Counted from the first letter of the stretch, positions 24,766 to 36,806 are shown. The stretch: DNA of 64,000 nt from Hordeum vulgare subsp. vulgare (GCF_904849725.1 NC_058524.1:27497001-27561000), one strand, 5' to 3'. The notes: generated from the sequence alone by a model not told the origin. A program made the numbers and translations.

Positions 24766-27700
24766 CTAAATTTCTTCTGCCACCTGGACCATGAAGCCAG
24801 CGCGAGGAGCAGTGTTGCACTGGGCCGCCAAAGTTTCGTACAACATCCTCTTCCTCCTAGACGCCAATCCAGCCTGCAGAACCAAACACAACACATTTGA
24901 GGGTTAGCAAAAGATCGCGCAAATGTAATTTTTTTTATAGGAATACTCATAACCATGTTTTGCAAATTACCCGAGGTATGTCCTCCTCTAGTCTAGTCCC
25001 ATTGAAGTTGTCAGTGTAGTAAGCAATGTAACCAGGAGATTCACCGCTGGAAAATAGAAACGAACAAACTGTTCAAAATATGGAAATAACTTAATCTTAA
25101 ATCAAGTTTTGTACAGTCGGGTCTCTGTACCTGGGACACGCAAGATGCATGTTGATGTTGTACTTCACACCCCAATCTGGTATATGCATGGACCAGCCGT
25201 CATCTAGCATTTCCCCCACGTACTTCATACCTTTAAGCATGTAGTCAATAGTTACGCCATGCTTATCTCTGTAATCCTCTTTTGCCATCCCTGTAAAGAT
25301 GGGGTCAAGCACACTCAAGCGCTTGAGAAGCTTGTCAAACACATACAAACACCAATCCCTATCAAATGCTATTGGAACCATGATCTGCAAATATAGCACA
25401 AATAAATTAGACATGACGTTTATCCAGTGAATTAACATGTGCATGGTACATACCATCCTGCAAAGCCTGAGTGCATAACCAAGGCTACTTGTTGACATCA
25501 AGCTCCTCAACATGGATGGAGCCTCTCTGTTCCACGTGTTCTCCATATGTAGCTGAAATACAATAAAAACACAAAACAAATGTTCACAAGCGCATCAAAC
25601 CATAACAGACATGCAAATAAATCATGCGCAGTTGCCATTTGTTTAACTTACAGGTACATCTGGTGAGAGGAAACCCCTTGAAACTGGCAATCCAACCCTA
25701 TCAAACATCTTCTTCTCCCTCTCGTTGAACCCACGCACCCAAGCTTCCATGCCATTGTGGAACATTGCACCACCCAGGCTGAACTGATACTTCAGCTTAT
25801 GCCCATCCATCACCAAAATTGTTGGGGAAGAACTCTTGTACCAGGTGCTGCCCATAAAACAATGTAAATCATTAGCACAAGAGATACACCGACATAAAAG
25901 ATCAACACATTTTTTGGCGGCTCATAGAGCTGACCTGCTTAGACTCTTCGCGCAAAAAAGGTAAATGAAGTCCTCGTAAAAGTTTTGGCAGACATGATCC
26001 GGGTACAGGTCTGCGTGAGACAACTCAAGTTCAAACGGTGAGAAACCGTATTCCTCTTCTTGTGCAAAGTACTCCTCAGCAGGGATAACAGTTGCGCGAT
26101 CACGTGCACATGAATATCAGGATGCAACCCTAAACATCATTTGGAAGTGTAGAGATTGAATAAACTTTAGTACCGAGCGGCGAAGTTGTGTCAACGGATG
26201 CAATACATATCCTCTTGTTACTTATCGGCATGCAAGTTGCAATCGAAGTAGTAGTTGGACTAACCAACCCCGAAGAGCTATGCCCAACAATTTGATGCGG
26301 TAACGTGTCTAAGAAAATAATATATTTTTTAGGTACGGTGCCGCAAAATTTGTTCCATGGATGTATGGCACATATATTGCAAAATAGTGAGACTTAATAA
26401 TTCATACCCTCAGTCATGAGATAAAGAAATGAGGTGTCGATCATAGGCTCATGGTATGCATTTGGAGCGGCGGCCTCTACGTTAGGCGCGGGTGGGAGAA
26501 GTTCATGCATGGTTTGCTGACGGGTGGGCCTTGGGACACCTGACACACATGCATCGAGTGGAGCAATCAGTACCAAAGTAAAACAACAGTAGGTTTATAC
26601 TGATCGAGCAAACCTGTAGCTATTCCTTTGCACTTCAGATCCACAACCATGCATTTGTCATGCGGTTCGCTACCCAGATTGGCCAGCAGCTCTCCTATAT
26701 GAAATGTTGGAGGTCATTAAAAATTTGTCCTTACTCTCCCATGCATGGCAACAGTGAAACTACTGAGCAACGTTTTGTTTGCGTACCTCCAGGCCGATCA
26801 TGTGCAGCCGAATAACTCCCTTCCACAATACCTGGCTGCCCTTTAGTAGAAGCATCTGGTAATCCATGACTACAACTAGCACCTGGCTCACAACGAAATT
26901 GATGGTAATCAATGAGGAGATAGTTTTTATTATGATGTAACTCATGAGCATTAGGCGTATTACCTGCATCGGCAGAATGTTGAGCACAAACGTCTAGTTC
27001 CATCATCGACTTTGTTGCTTCTCTTGAAATTGCCGCCAAATCACGAGCAACTGCACCAAGAGCTATACTTAATTAGGTGCATAATTGCAGATGATCAACA
27101 ACACAAATACTAGCATGCAAATGTAGCAAACGGTAGCACGCGTGTACACGAAACTAGCAAGGGATGCTATGCCAACCTGCACATGTAGAAGCACTCGCCC
27201 CATGAGTAACATGAACTTTTGGAGCCGCGGAACCAGAAGCTTGATGAGGAACACGAACTTGGGAAGCCACAGCCAGAGAAGCTTGCTTCTTCACTTGCCC
27301 AATAAATAAATCCAAAGCTTCCTCAGCATCCCGTTGCCTTTTTGCTGACGACGCGGCTCTAATTTCTACTGCGATTTTGTCCCTCATGTTGTCCACCACC
27401 TTCATCATCTCCACCTCACATCTCTTGTAATGGAACTCCATGGTAGCTTTGAAAGCTTCAACAACCTAAAAAAAGACAACCAAACTTTTTTTAGTATGCA
27501 TTTTACTAAATACGCGTTTCAAAGAGAAACAATTTTTCATGAAAATTAATCCATCGCCAAACCTTTGTTGGCAGCAGTGGTAAGTTATCCATATCAACCG
27601 GGCCAGCTGCGCTGCGTGACCCACTAGCATGCCCCACCATCTGCGCGATAACTGCTTGTGCACGCGCCGCCTGTGAGCATGACCCAGGTACACTAATCGC

Positions 27701-28853
27701 TGGTGATCGGGGAACATCGCCTAACTGAAAAACGAACAATAGTAACAAATGAAATGCATGGACCACAAAACAAGAACCAGAGAAAAACGCAAACAAACCT
27801 TGAGCAACAAAAAGGAACGAACCGGAAGGAATGGTGAAAACAGAAAGAACATTGAATTAAATGCAATGTATGAATAATTCTACCTCCAGGCCACATTCAA
27901 TCCCCTGCGCGGTGGCATGCTTTCTGATGAGGTCCTTCAGTTTTGTGTCCGAGTAATGCCCAATTCTTGGCAACTGAAGAGTCTCTCTCCCATGCAGGCC
28001 ATGTTCATGATAGTCCAGCCACATGATCTGCCACAAGCGATGCTATTGAGAGAAGTTTACACCACAACAAAAAATATACAAGCACGACAAAACTAACCTG
28101 TGGCACTATAAGGCATCCCTCCAGTTTTACATTTGCAGCATCCATTGATAGGTCCTCCCTAAGTTTTCTTGCCGCCACCCTCAACCCCTCAACAACATAG
28201 TCACAGAAATCGAACTCTGCGATGTTATCGGGCTCAGCTACAACCGGCAGTAGCTCATTTGCTATCTTGGCTGTCGCACCTCTCGGAACAAGAAAGGTCG
28301 AACTAGCTAAAAGTGTTACAGCCGCCTTCATCGCAGTCCGCTCATCACCCTGTATAGCATCTTTGCTAGCAGATTGTACTATTTTTTCACCTTATAAACT
28401 GGGATGCTGTTTGAACGAGGCATGTCAGTGCCAAGGATAGCATGAACCATTGCTAGCAAAACCTCACGGTCAGCAAGGCACTGCCTAGCTCGGATGTCTA
28501 CTTTCCTACCACCCGGAGGTAGGCCAGTAGCTTTGGCAACCTCTCTAGCATTCAACTCTAGAAAAACACCATCCCCCATGTCCATCATCATGGTATCCGG
28601 ATCTATCCTAGAAATCAAAGACATGGATAAGATCCTATTTGTGTTTCCTAAGACTAATCTTGCAAAGCTCTGACATTCCTACTTCAGCGATTACTTCTCG
28701 GACCAGAGGGTTCCATTCACCTGCGATGGATTGCAAGGCCATGGAGGTGAAGCTAGTTTGCACAGTCCGAACACTCCTAGTCGTCGCCCATGCGACGGCT
28801 ACTCCTTGCCTCAATGCCGTTGGCGAGCTCCCCTTTGGACGACCACGCGCCAT
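24766..28853 (-). pseudogene. Ulp1-like gene 2 (paralogous architecture to gene 1), frameshifted
   Basis: The gene starts at ATG 28853 (MARGRPKGSSPTAL). Pieces: 28650-28853, 28390-28645 (RIDPDTMMMDMGDGVFLELN), about 28100-28350 (LREDLSMDAANVKLEGCLIV), 27893-28028 (IMWLDYHEHGLHGRETLQLP), about 27560-27720, 27175-27465 (coiled-coil-like, basic), about 26400-27050, about 25930-26090, 25650-25850, 25450-25555, 25124-25385 (MVPIAFDRDWCLYVFDKL, SVLDP), about 24970-25050 (GYIAYYTDNFNG) and 24766-24880. An in-frame stop after SLRKHK near 28647 is escaped only by a one-base shift. The Ulp1 triad is incomplete: RDW replaces the usual GHW, and no Cys occupies the DCG position. It lies on the opposite strand from gene 1 and keeps the same domain order. 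Confidence 0.7.
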
Positions 28854-29400
28854 GCTCGTCTCCGAATGGAACATTGTTTTCTGGAACAAGAGCATCGAAA
28901 CAAGAAACACTATTAGATAGCAAGATAGCTTCAATGAGATGCAGTTAACACGAGGAGATTAAGATCACCAACCTTCTCTTTCTTGCTGCTGTTCTTGGTG
29001 CAGACCCCCCACCTGAACCTGTGGATATTCTTGTTGTTCTTGTGTGGATAAGCATGTGCCGGTCCAGGGCATGCTTTAAATAGAACTGGTGGCCAAGCAG
29101 GCTGATGGCACATGGGTAGGTGAGACCGGTTATCCTAGTCATTCAATTTTTTTACTTCTTCAATGTATGATTACTCAATGCTCACCCCACCCGTCAATGC
29201 AAAGCACCCACCCATGCATGCATGCAAAACCATTTATCGCATAAAAGAAGTAATCACGACGATGCCAAACCAATATCAGGAGGTTCATCTTAACAGTTAA
29301 TCCTCTTCCCATTAAGTTCAGATGCACTACAAGTTACATCATTTTTGATCACACAGACATGAACTTCGTAGATTCCATCACCATATTTATTTTGCGCAAA

Positions 29401-30193
29401 CTAGAGCTTGGCGTGCTTCATTGGACGGCTCTCTGCGTCGTCTTCATCTGCTTTGTCATCCACAGCTCCAACGCATGACGCGTTATCGCCATCATCCAGA
29501 ACCAACTCTTCCGCACAGCACACCCCTGCAACCATCAGATTGAAGTCCCCTGTGCCCTCCTCGATGTACACATGCTCTTCAAGAGCTGCAATCTGGCCCC
29601 ACAACAACATGGTTAGCAATAAGAAAACGATGAGCCTATATATTTTTTTGAACCGCATATAAGTTTTAGTACAGAAGCTTATAGTTAACCTGTGTACCAT
29701 CTCGGCTATCATCCACCGCACACCTTGCTATCGGACCTTGTCCTAGCACACTAGCCTTTAGCTAATAGCAGCTTTTTTTAGTTAAACCCAGAAAATAAGC
29801 AGAAATTTTTCTTTCAAGGATGTAGTTTAAAAACCTCATCAATGGCGGTAGCTAGCGAAGAAGAATGGGAAGCTTCATGTGGGACCGGCAGTACATTACC
29901 ACCACCATCAAGCTGCACGCCAAGAAAATTAAGTCTATTAAGATACACGTGGTATATTTTGTCTGCACTATTTACTAACTAGCAAAACTGTCATATAACT
30001 CACTACGAGCGAGCTTGCCACCCAGGTCGAAGCAGACAAAATCGTCAAGCCAGACGGCATGCTGGTGTTGCTCCTGGGCGCCATGAAATTCGTTTTGGCT
30101 GAGGTTTCCGGCCAACCCCGCCACCTCCTTAAATAGAAACAGAAAATTTTTCAGTTTCCCTCCAATTCTATAGTTTTGAATTTCAAATCCCAA
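29401..30193 (-). CDS. Unidentified acidic protein gene, several short exons
   Basis: Three segments look like spliced exons. About 30010-30125 reads LSQNEFHGAQEQHQHAVWLD then DDFVCFDLGGKLARS. About 29838-29910 reads LDGGGNVLPVPHEASHSSSL. About 29401-29590 reads LEEHVYIEEGTGDFNLMVAG, then LVLDDGDNASCVGAVDDKAD, and ends RPMKHAKL-stop. The C-terminus is acidic with a short basic end. I recognise no domain. It lies between Ulp1-like gene 2 and the transposase, in the same orientation as both, so it may be a fifth gene of the MULE or the 3' part of a larger transcript. The start is not found. Confidence 0.4.
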
Positions 30194-30199
30194 ATGCTC

Positions 30200-31250
30200 T
30201 CAAAGGTGAAAGTTTGAATCCTCGGTAACAACAACTAGAGAAGGTATTTTTTGTTCACAATCTGTACCTATACACAGTACATCGGTGTGTCGCATGCACA
30301 TCACAGCGTAGTACAGATGTAGTAAATGCATAGCCATTGCATGTACACGCCAACCCGCCCATGTGTTTTCCTCTGCTGTCTGTACACGCCGTAGTTGTAA
30401 TTAATCAAGGGAAAAAAAGTCAAATGAGAAGGGGTTGCAGCAGCGGCAGCGGCGCAGACCACGCCCGCGTGTTCTCCTCTCTGTCTGTGCTCTCTAATAA
30501 TCGTTGCTTTCCAATCAATCACTCGGTACAGATCCCCGACCCGGCCTCGGTAGAAATCAAGCACGCTTGTGTATTAATAGGAGATCTTTTCACCAGTGTA
30601 CCAAGTATCGCTTCGCACAGCGTGCCAACAGTGCCAAGCGCATGGCACTGGTATGACCAGTCCACTCACCATCATCGCCATCAACCGGACCCATGTCTGT
30701 CTTGTAGGGCAAGCCTCGAACCATCCGATCCATCTACCAAGTGATCCCCTCCCAGAATGCATGCTGTCCACTAATCGGCACCCTGCCACACATCAACATT
30801 TTGTATATTTTTCTCCCACAAGCCTTGTGCGAAAAATGTTACCCCTACAGGAACACATCAGGGAATGTTTTGTTTTGAAATCGACGCCAAACAGGATTGG
30901 TGCATGCTTCAATTCCAGGTCAACAATGCATGCTTTTTTCAACAACGATAAAAACATAGCATGAAACATGTACATATAGCAGTTTCCATAAAAATATGAA
31001 CTTCCTATTTTTTCCAATATAAGTACACGCATTCAACGTTATAGGATTTATCGAGGACTCATGTCACAATAGTAGCATAAAAATTCTCAAAACCAATATA
31101 AGTACAAAATTCGCAATTACATAAATCATAGCAACGTTATGTTTGCCATCAAATATTCTAGCACACTGCCTTAATACGAAACCAACAGAAATTGTTTGTG
31201 GGCACCTGCCATATTTTTTTTTTGAAATGCGACGTGCCTAAAGGAAATTC
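30200..31250. other. MULE internal non-coding region
   Basis: This is the spacer between the unknown acidic gene and the transposase stop. It is AT-rich, with no domain-bearing frame on either strand. It presumably contains the 3' end of the transposase transcript and the promoter of the acidic gene. Confidence 0.4.
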
Positions 31251-31252
31251 GG

Positions 31253-34200
31253 CTAGAACGGATCAACAATTTTGCCACAAGCAGTCTTTCGGTGACCAAT
31301 CACTCCACATTTTTCACACTTCGGCAACCTCCTGGGGGCTTTGGGTATATCAGCTCGATCAGGGCAAGTTGTACTTTTGTGACCCTCACCCCGACATATG
31401 GTGCAAAATCTAGACCTCTTCAGCTTCTCTTCATATGGAGCCTTCTCTCTGCTTGAAGACGGCCTCCCCGCTGACCGTTTAGACTTTGCGGGAGCAATTC
31501 CTGAACAGTTTGATAGTTCCGGCACACGATCAACCATATTGTTGCCATCAACAGCTGTCTCGCGATCTTCAAGTCCCATACCATCCTTATCCTGCCTTAG
31601 AGGCAGTAGGGTTTTATAAACTTCCTTCATCATCGCCGTGAAAACTTCAAAACATTTCACATTGCTGTCACCGAGCCGTACGCAATCCAAAGCTTGAATG
31701 TACATAGTATGATGCCTGTATGTATTGCTAGCAGGAGGCCCACTGTCTCTTTGGTACCGGACAAGTCGCTCAGGCAAGATATCTCGTGCATCCCTCGTCC
31801 ATCGCTTCAATATATGCTTTGTTGGTATTCTGCTAAGCCGCAACTCAATCATGACCTGTCACAGTTCAAAACGATATTAGTTCCGAGCACAATCACGTCT
31901 TCTCATATAAACCGTAAACCTATCTTGTTCCACGTATGTCATGAAAATTACTATTAATGAATGGCAACAGACCATGCCAGAGTGCTCAAATGACCCGCAT
32001 TCACAGATAAAAAATGATTTGTCGTCGTTCACTTTAACTATGAACTCAACTTTGCTCCATCTCGCACGCGTTGCTGCATCAACATGTGTTAGCTTATAAA
32101 TTGCCATAGGCTGGACTACATCAACTACATAGGCACCAGCCTTGTAGAGAGCTTCCCCAAACTGCTCAAACATAGCCCTCGTGTAAATTTTGCTTGCATG
32201 TCTCTCAATTGGCAGGTTAAATCTTAATGATACTCCACTCTGCATACATGTAATATATTTTGTTAGATCTCTTTTACCAAGGGGGAAAACTAAAGTTGAT
32301 ACCAGATGACCGACCACACTACGTGGTAACGCTAACTAACCAATGAGGTGCGCTTCTCCTGGAAGCTTTCTTCAGAATCTCTGTCAAATTGTAGTTTTTC
32401 ATATTGGCGTAGGAATAGATGCATAGGGCAGCGAGGCGGAACATACCCCTTCATCATGTGATTTGCACTCTCACTCCGTTGCGTGCTTGTCATTTTTGCA
32501 CAGAACACTCCCCTAAAATACGGCTTCGCCCATTTGTGACGCACCTCGTAGATTTGTGTCAGGAATGGATGTTTCTTCAACGAGTACTTCTCCAGCATTG
32601 CAGCCCACCCCACATTCAAACTCTTCTTCGTTCACCATGTGATGGACCAACTTGTGAAACTCAGTCTTGAAATCACTATTCTTCCCCCACAATGCACCCA
32701 TTGATTCTTTCGCTTTCTTCAACACGTGCCACTTACACCACATGTGCACTGTATTTGGCAGCTCTGCCTCAATCGCCAATTCCATCGAACGAGCCTGATC
32801 TGAAATAACATCCATTGGCAAGATGTGAGATGTAAGCTTTCACAAAAGAGACATTTTAAAATGACGGGCTTGTGTTAAGAAAGACAATCCAACACAAGAC
32901 ATACCAGTAAGTATCGTCTGTGGATGCTTCCCACCAACCATTCTAATGAACTCACGAAAGACCCATCTGAATATATCCTCTTTCTCATCCCTAAGCATCG
33001 CTCCACCAAAAATTATACTCTGGAAATGGTTGTTCACACCAACAAATAATCCAAATGGCATATCGTATAAGTTTGTCCGATATGTTGTGTCAAACATTAT
33101 AGCATCTCCAAAACACATGAATTGGTCGATGCTATTACCATTCACCCACATAAGTGTCTTTATCCTGCTCTCCTCGTCAACCTGCACAGTATAATTGAAC
33201 ACCGGGTCATTTGCCTTCATCTCAGACAGAATGTCCATTGTTTTCCTGGCATCAGAATCACTATGCTCCTTATTAATCTTGCCACACAGTGTCTTTAACA
33301 CCCTCTTGGTGAATGGAACATTTTCGATACACCCAAAAAAACTTCCAACTATACTGAAGACCTTTCCAAGACTAACATTGTTTTGCCTTAGCTGTGTAAC
33401 CAAATCTTTAGTGTAACGGTCAATGTGTCTGTGAGATTGCCAGTGCATTTTTTCGCCACACGTCATCGAGAGAGGGTGGTTGTGTGAAGAGCGATGCTCA
33501 CATATGTACCACCCATTGTCTTCCGACCTTAATAGCCTGATCATAGCATTGCACCCACACCTGGATGATCTAGTGTTATCTTTCACCGGCTTCCCCTGAA
33601 AAATCAGAAAATTATACAAACCAATAAATTCCGTGGTATCCAATGTAACGGAATAACTAGCAAGACAGCGAAACAAATACTAACCGCACAGCCGCACACA
33701 ATCTCTTGCATGCACCTTGACCGGTTAACATTGAGCCGGCCTTTTGATAGCCTAATACCAAAACCAACCTCCCATGAATATAAATTATAGAAATTGTAAG
33801 CCTCGTCTATGGAGTCGAACGAGGTTCCAATAACAGGGTTGGCAACATTCCCATCGCGCTTGGTTATGTAAGCTCTCACTGATAATTCCAAAGCACTCTT
33901 CCTCGCTGCACTCATTTCCCTTTCGACGGGTGCCTTGCCAATCCTAACCCTTGTATATACAATTAAAGAAAAATGTCAGGCAGATAAAACAGACAAAGGA
34001 AACATTAGTCGATTTATTGTTATTAAGACCAGCCAAACACAAAAATTCTACATCCAAACACAAAACAACAAAAAACACAGGCTATAACATAGCATTCAAC
34101 AAGTCACATAGTTTGAAAAATTTGCAACTACTTTCTCTTTTGATATCATCTATGTACGGCTAAATTACATTTACAAAGTTCGAATAGGGAAAGCTATCCA

Positions 34201-35037
34201 ATCAAATTTCAATTTACAAGAGCATTCTATTAGATCAAAAAGCAGAACGGCAGAGCCATCAAACAAAACACACACGTCATATCGAATCCATCGAGCACGA
34301 GGCATCAAATTAAAACTACGAATTCAACCCCTCGACTATTGATGTGTTTTCCATAAAATCCAAACAAGACCAGGCCACTTATCAAGTCACAACCACATCC
34401 GAATTAGTTACTTAAAGCCTTGCAGGCTCAAAATTAATTTGATGTCAAACTAAATCCATACTTCGAATCAAAAAATAGAAAGCTTTTAGTTTGTATATTC
34501 ATAAGCATTGTATATTCTTGAATATTGACTACAACTCCAGTGGGCAAAGCATATATGGGAAGTACTTAGAATATGCCACCAGCACACCAAAACTGAGACA
34601 CAATCAAATTGCTCAAAGCATTTCAGTTCGAAGCAAGTAAGAAATCGATTCTTTTGGAATCAAATGAAAAATGAGCGCCTTCGAGGACAATACCTCCTAG
34701 TCCAGCCGCTGGTTGCTTCAGTGCATCTTGCACTGAATTCGACACTTGTTCCGTCGTCCAGGAAGTCCTTCCCATGTATTTCTTCTCCAACAGCTATGCT
34801 CATAGAAGCTTGAGACTCACCCGGATGAGCAGAACATACTGGACCGGAAGCATTGAGATCAAGGCTGCAGATCCAGGGAAAAACGCATGAGATCTGAGAT
34901 TTTTTATTAGCCGCAGAGATTTCCCCATTGGGGGGGAAATCATGACGCAGCGGATCCGGCGACAAATGCTAGAGAAATACTTGAAGGATTTGTTACCTGG
35001 GCGCTCCATGACGCATCTCTCCCATCGACTGGTCCAT
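31253..35037 (-). pseudogene. FAR1-type MULE transposase with SWIM and CCHC zinc motifs, frameshifted
   Basis: Exons: 34997-35037 (MDQSMGEMRHGAP), about 34698-34897, 33685-33949, about 32897-33595, about 32340-32795, 31960-32240, 31253-31856. Order of domains: FAR1 DNA-binding domain (IDEAYNFYNLYSWEVGFGIR, later CGCNAMIRL and HRSSHNHPLS), MULE transposase core (MFDTTYRTNLYDMPFGLFVG; TDQARSMELA across a splice; HMWCKWHVLKKA), SWIM finger (FICECGSFEHSGMVCCH), then two zinc knuckles (CTICRGEGHKSTTC, CEKCGVIGHRKTAC). Exon junctions are in phase where checked. A one-base shift near 32619-32624 separates HHMVNEEE from VGWAAMLEKY, and the last splice donor is unclear. The gene begins 343 bp from the right end, as expected for an autonomous-type MULE. 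Confidence 0.88.
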
Positions 35038-35380
35038 TGGGGGAGCGGACGGAGCTGCGCCCCAGGTCGAGGAAGAAGAGCTAGTGGGCAGAGCTAATGG
35101 GATCCCCTTAGGTTGACGATTAGGTAAGCGCTCCGTCTGCTGGGTACATACACGGTCACAAGTCATGTTCCAAGAGAGGACGTCATGCTCCGAAAACACT
35201 TCACGTAAATGGACCAATGTGTCAAACACTTGTACCAAGTAGCTACGCCTACACAATCTAGCTCCTAATGCTAGCCCGGCCTACCAGGGGACAGCGAGTA
35301 GACAGTTCATGATCCACACGCATGACTCAACGTATCAGATACATAGCATCGAGGTCCTCGATCACACAAACTTCGCACTC
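35038..35380 (-). repeat. Right terminal region and inverted repeat of the MULE
   Basis: The last roughly 100 bp, read inward, share the CGAG-ACCTCG-TGCT block with the left end at identical offset, and contain TGTCCCC near 35287-35293. The rest is the transposase promoter. Confidence 0.7.
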
Positions 35381-36300
35381 GTGTTGCATGGGCTACTTTA
35401 GAGTCACACCAATAGCATATTTCCCAACCCGACACTATTAGACAGCGAGCATGGCGGGGACGACAAGCATGACAAGAGATAACACTATTGAAACTGTTGT
35501 GAGCAACACAGAAATAAATGACGCAAGCATAGGTATAGAGAGAGATGACAAACCTGAAGTGGAAGAGCCACACAGGGATGAGATGTAGTCTGCACTGGCG
35601 CCTCTTGAAACGCCCTTTGTACGCATGGAATTTGCTATAGTCGAAGATGCCAGGAGGTACAACCATAATTATGCAAAGTTCAACGGTTTTACATAGATTA
35701 TCGCCGAAAGCTCAAAAAAATAGAAGAATATAATGGGGGGGGGGATGAGGTGTCACAAATCAAGAAAGAATAAGCAAAAAGGATGGTGACGACCCAGTCA
35801 TCCCGGAACATAGAAAATATATTGTGGTGAAGACGGACTGCCCTGTCAAAATGTAGCTCAACATTGAAGGGGCTTAGTGGGTGATAACAAATTACATAGG
35901 AGATCACAACCATGACATGATATTTATTTTTTGTCATGGTGAAGTTTCTAAACGCTCACCATGGATTCACCCCACAAGAGCAACAATTTGTGAAGTTTCT
36001 GCATGATCGCAACTTGCAGCCTGGGAGAATGATGCATATACTGTCCATGATAACACCATACCTGCCATCATGTGCGTTAAACTTGGTAGCGAAATAATGC
36101 AGGGAGAGTCAACTAACACACATGAAAGACACAATTGCGTACTTCATGGAGGAGAAAGAAGATGCTGATTTTTTTCTACAGTATTGAATTGGACGGCAAA
36201 GAACGCATGGTGAAGACGTATTGGATAGATGGTGTTGCGTCTCGTTTGGTGCGACATACTCCGCTTCACTACGTTTCAAATAAGCAAGCAAGCACCAAAC
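35381..36300 (+). pseudogene. Host FAR1-type MULE remnant (continuation after the insertion)
   Basis: This region begins with unit B' of the tandem duplication. On the plus strand a frame reads TPFVRMEFAIVEDARRYNHN then YAKFNGF, followed in shifting frames by GDHNHDM (35908-35930) and later FMEEKEDADFFLQY and ELDGKERMVKTYWIDG (about 36140-36225). These are FAR1 and early MULE-transposase signatures in the correct order. Many stops and shifts intervene. This older element, together with 15765-18835, is the target into which the 16.5-kb MULE jumped. Confidence 0.7.
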
Positions 36301-36423
36301 CATCATAGACGTATTGGATAAATATCTCACAAGCAAGCATGTACAAGATGCGCTCCGTTCATTGCTCCTAATGACGTTGCCGGATCGTGCCAGCTCGATG
36401 GAGAGAGGGGAGGGCTGCAGGTT

Positions 36424-36606
36424 ATTTTGGAACGTTTCAAATAAGTACTTGGTGTCTTTTGTTTTTGAGACAAAGTACCTGGTGGTTTAACACTTTCGCA
36501 GAACGCAACCGCACCAGCTTTTCGGCCCGGTTGCCGTAGTTTCGGGCCCGGTTCCGCTGGCCCAGAACGGTCGCAGAGGCCCGTATCTTCTGTTTTTTTT
36601 CCCTTG
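36424..36606 (+). repeat. Promoter-proximal repeat, copy B (upstream of XRCC1)
   Basis: This copy shares GTTTCAAATAAGTAC, AAAGTACCTGGTGGTTTAAC, CTTTCGCAGAACGCAACCGC, GGCCCGGTTGCCGTAG and GGGCCCGGTTCCGC with copy A beside beta'-COP. It ends about 200 bp before the XRCC1 start codon and so lies in or next to its promoter. Confidence 0.75.
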
Positions 36607-36806
36607 TGGTCACCTCGAGGCCCTTCTTCGCCTTGGCTAGTCAAATCGGAACTCGCAGGGGACTCCCATGGTGGACGGCTGAGCTCGGGGGAACCAGGGC
36701 GCGGCGTCAGTAGCCGAAACCTCAGGTATCAACCTCCCGAAACCTCGATTTGAACCTGCCGTTGATCCAGCCTTTCCGAGCTGAGCGGTTCCGTATCCCC
36801 GCCATA

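Larger units (their letters stand above)
18836..35380. mobile_element. 16.5-kb Mutator-like element (MULE) with gene cargo
   Basis: The element is 16,545 bp long. The 9-bp target duplication GTGTTGCAT lies at 18827-18835 and 35381-35389. The uninterrupted duplicate near 17960 shows the same sequence with no insert, which confirms the boundaries. The ends are imperfect inverted repeats: at identical distance from both ends (21-36 nt in) stand CGAGCACCTCGGTGCT and CGAGGACCTCGATGCT. A further TGTCCCC match lies about 90 nt in. The interior carries a FAR1-type transposase (minus), two Ulp1-like genes (plus and minus), a GRF zinc-finger gene and an acidic unknown gene. Plant MULEs that carry Ulp1-like genes are known. 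A copy with two such paralogues plus a GRF gene is notable. Confidence 0.9.
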
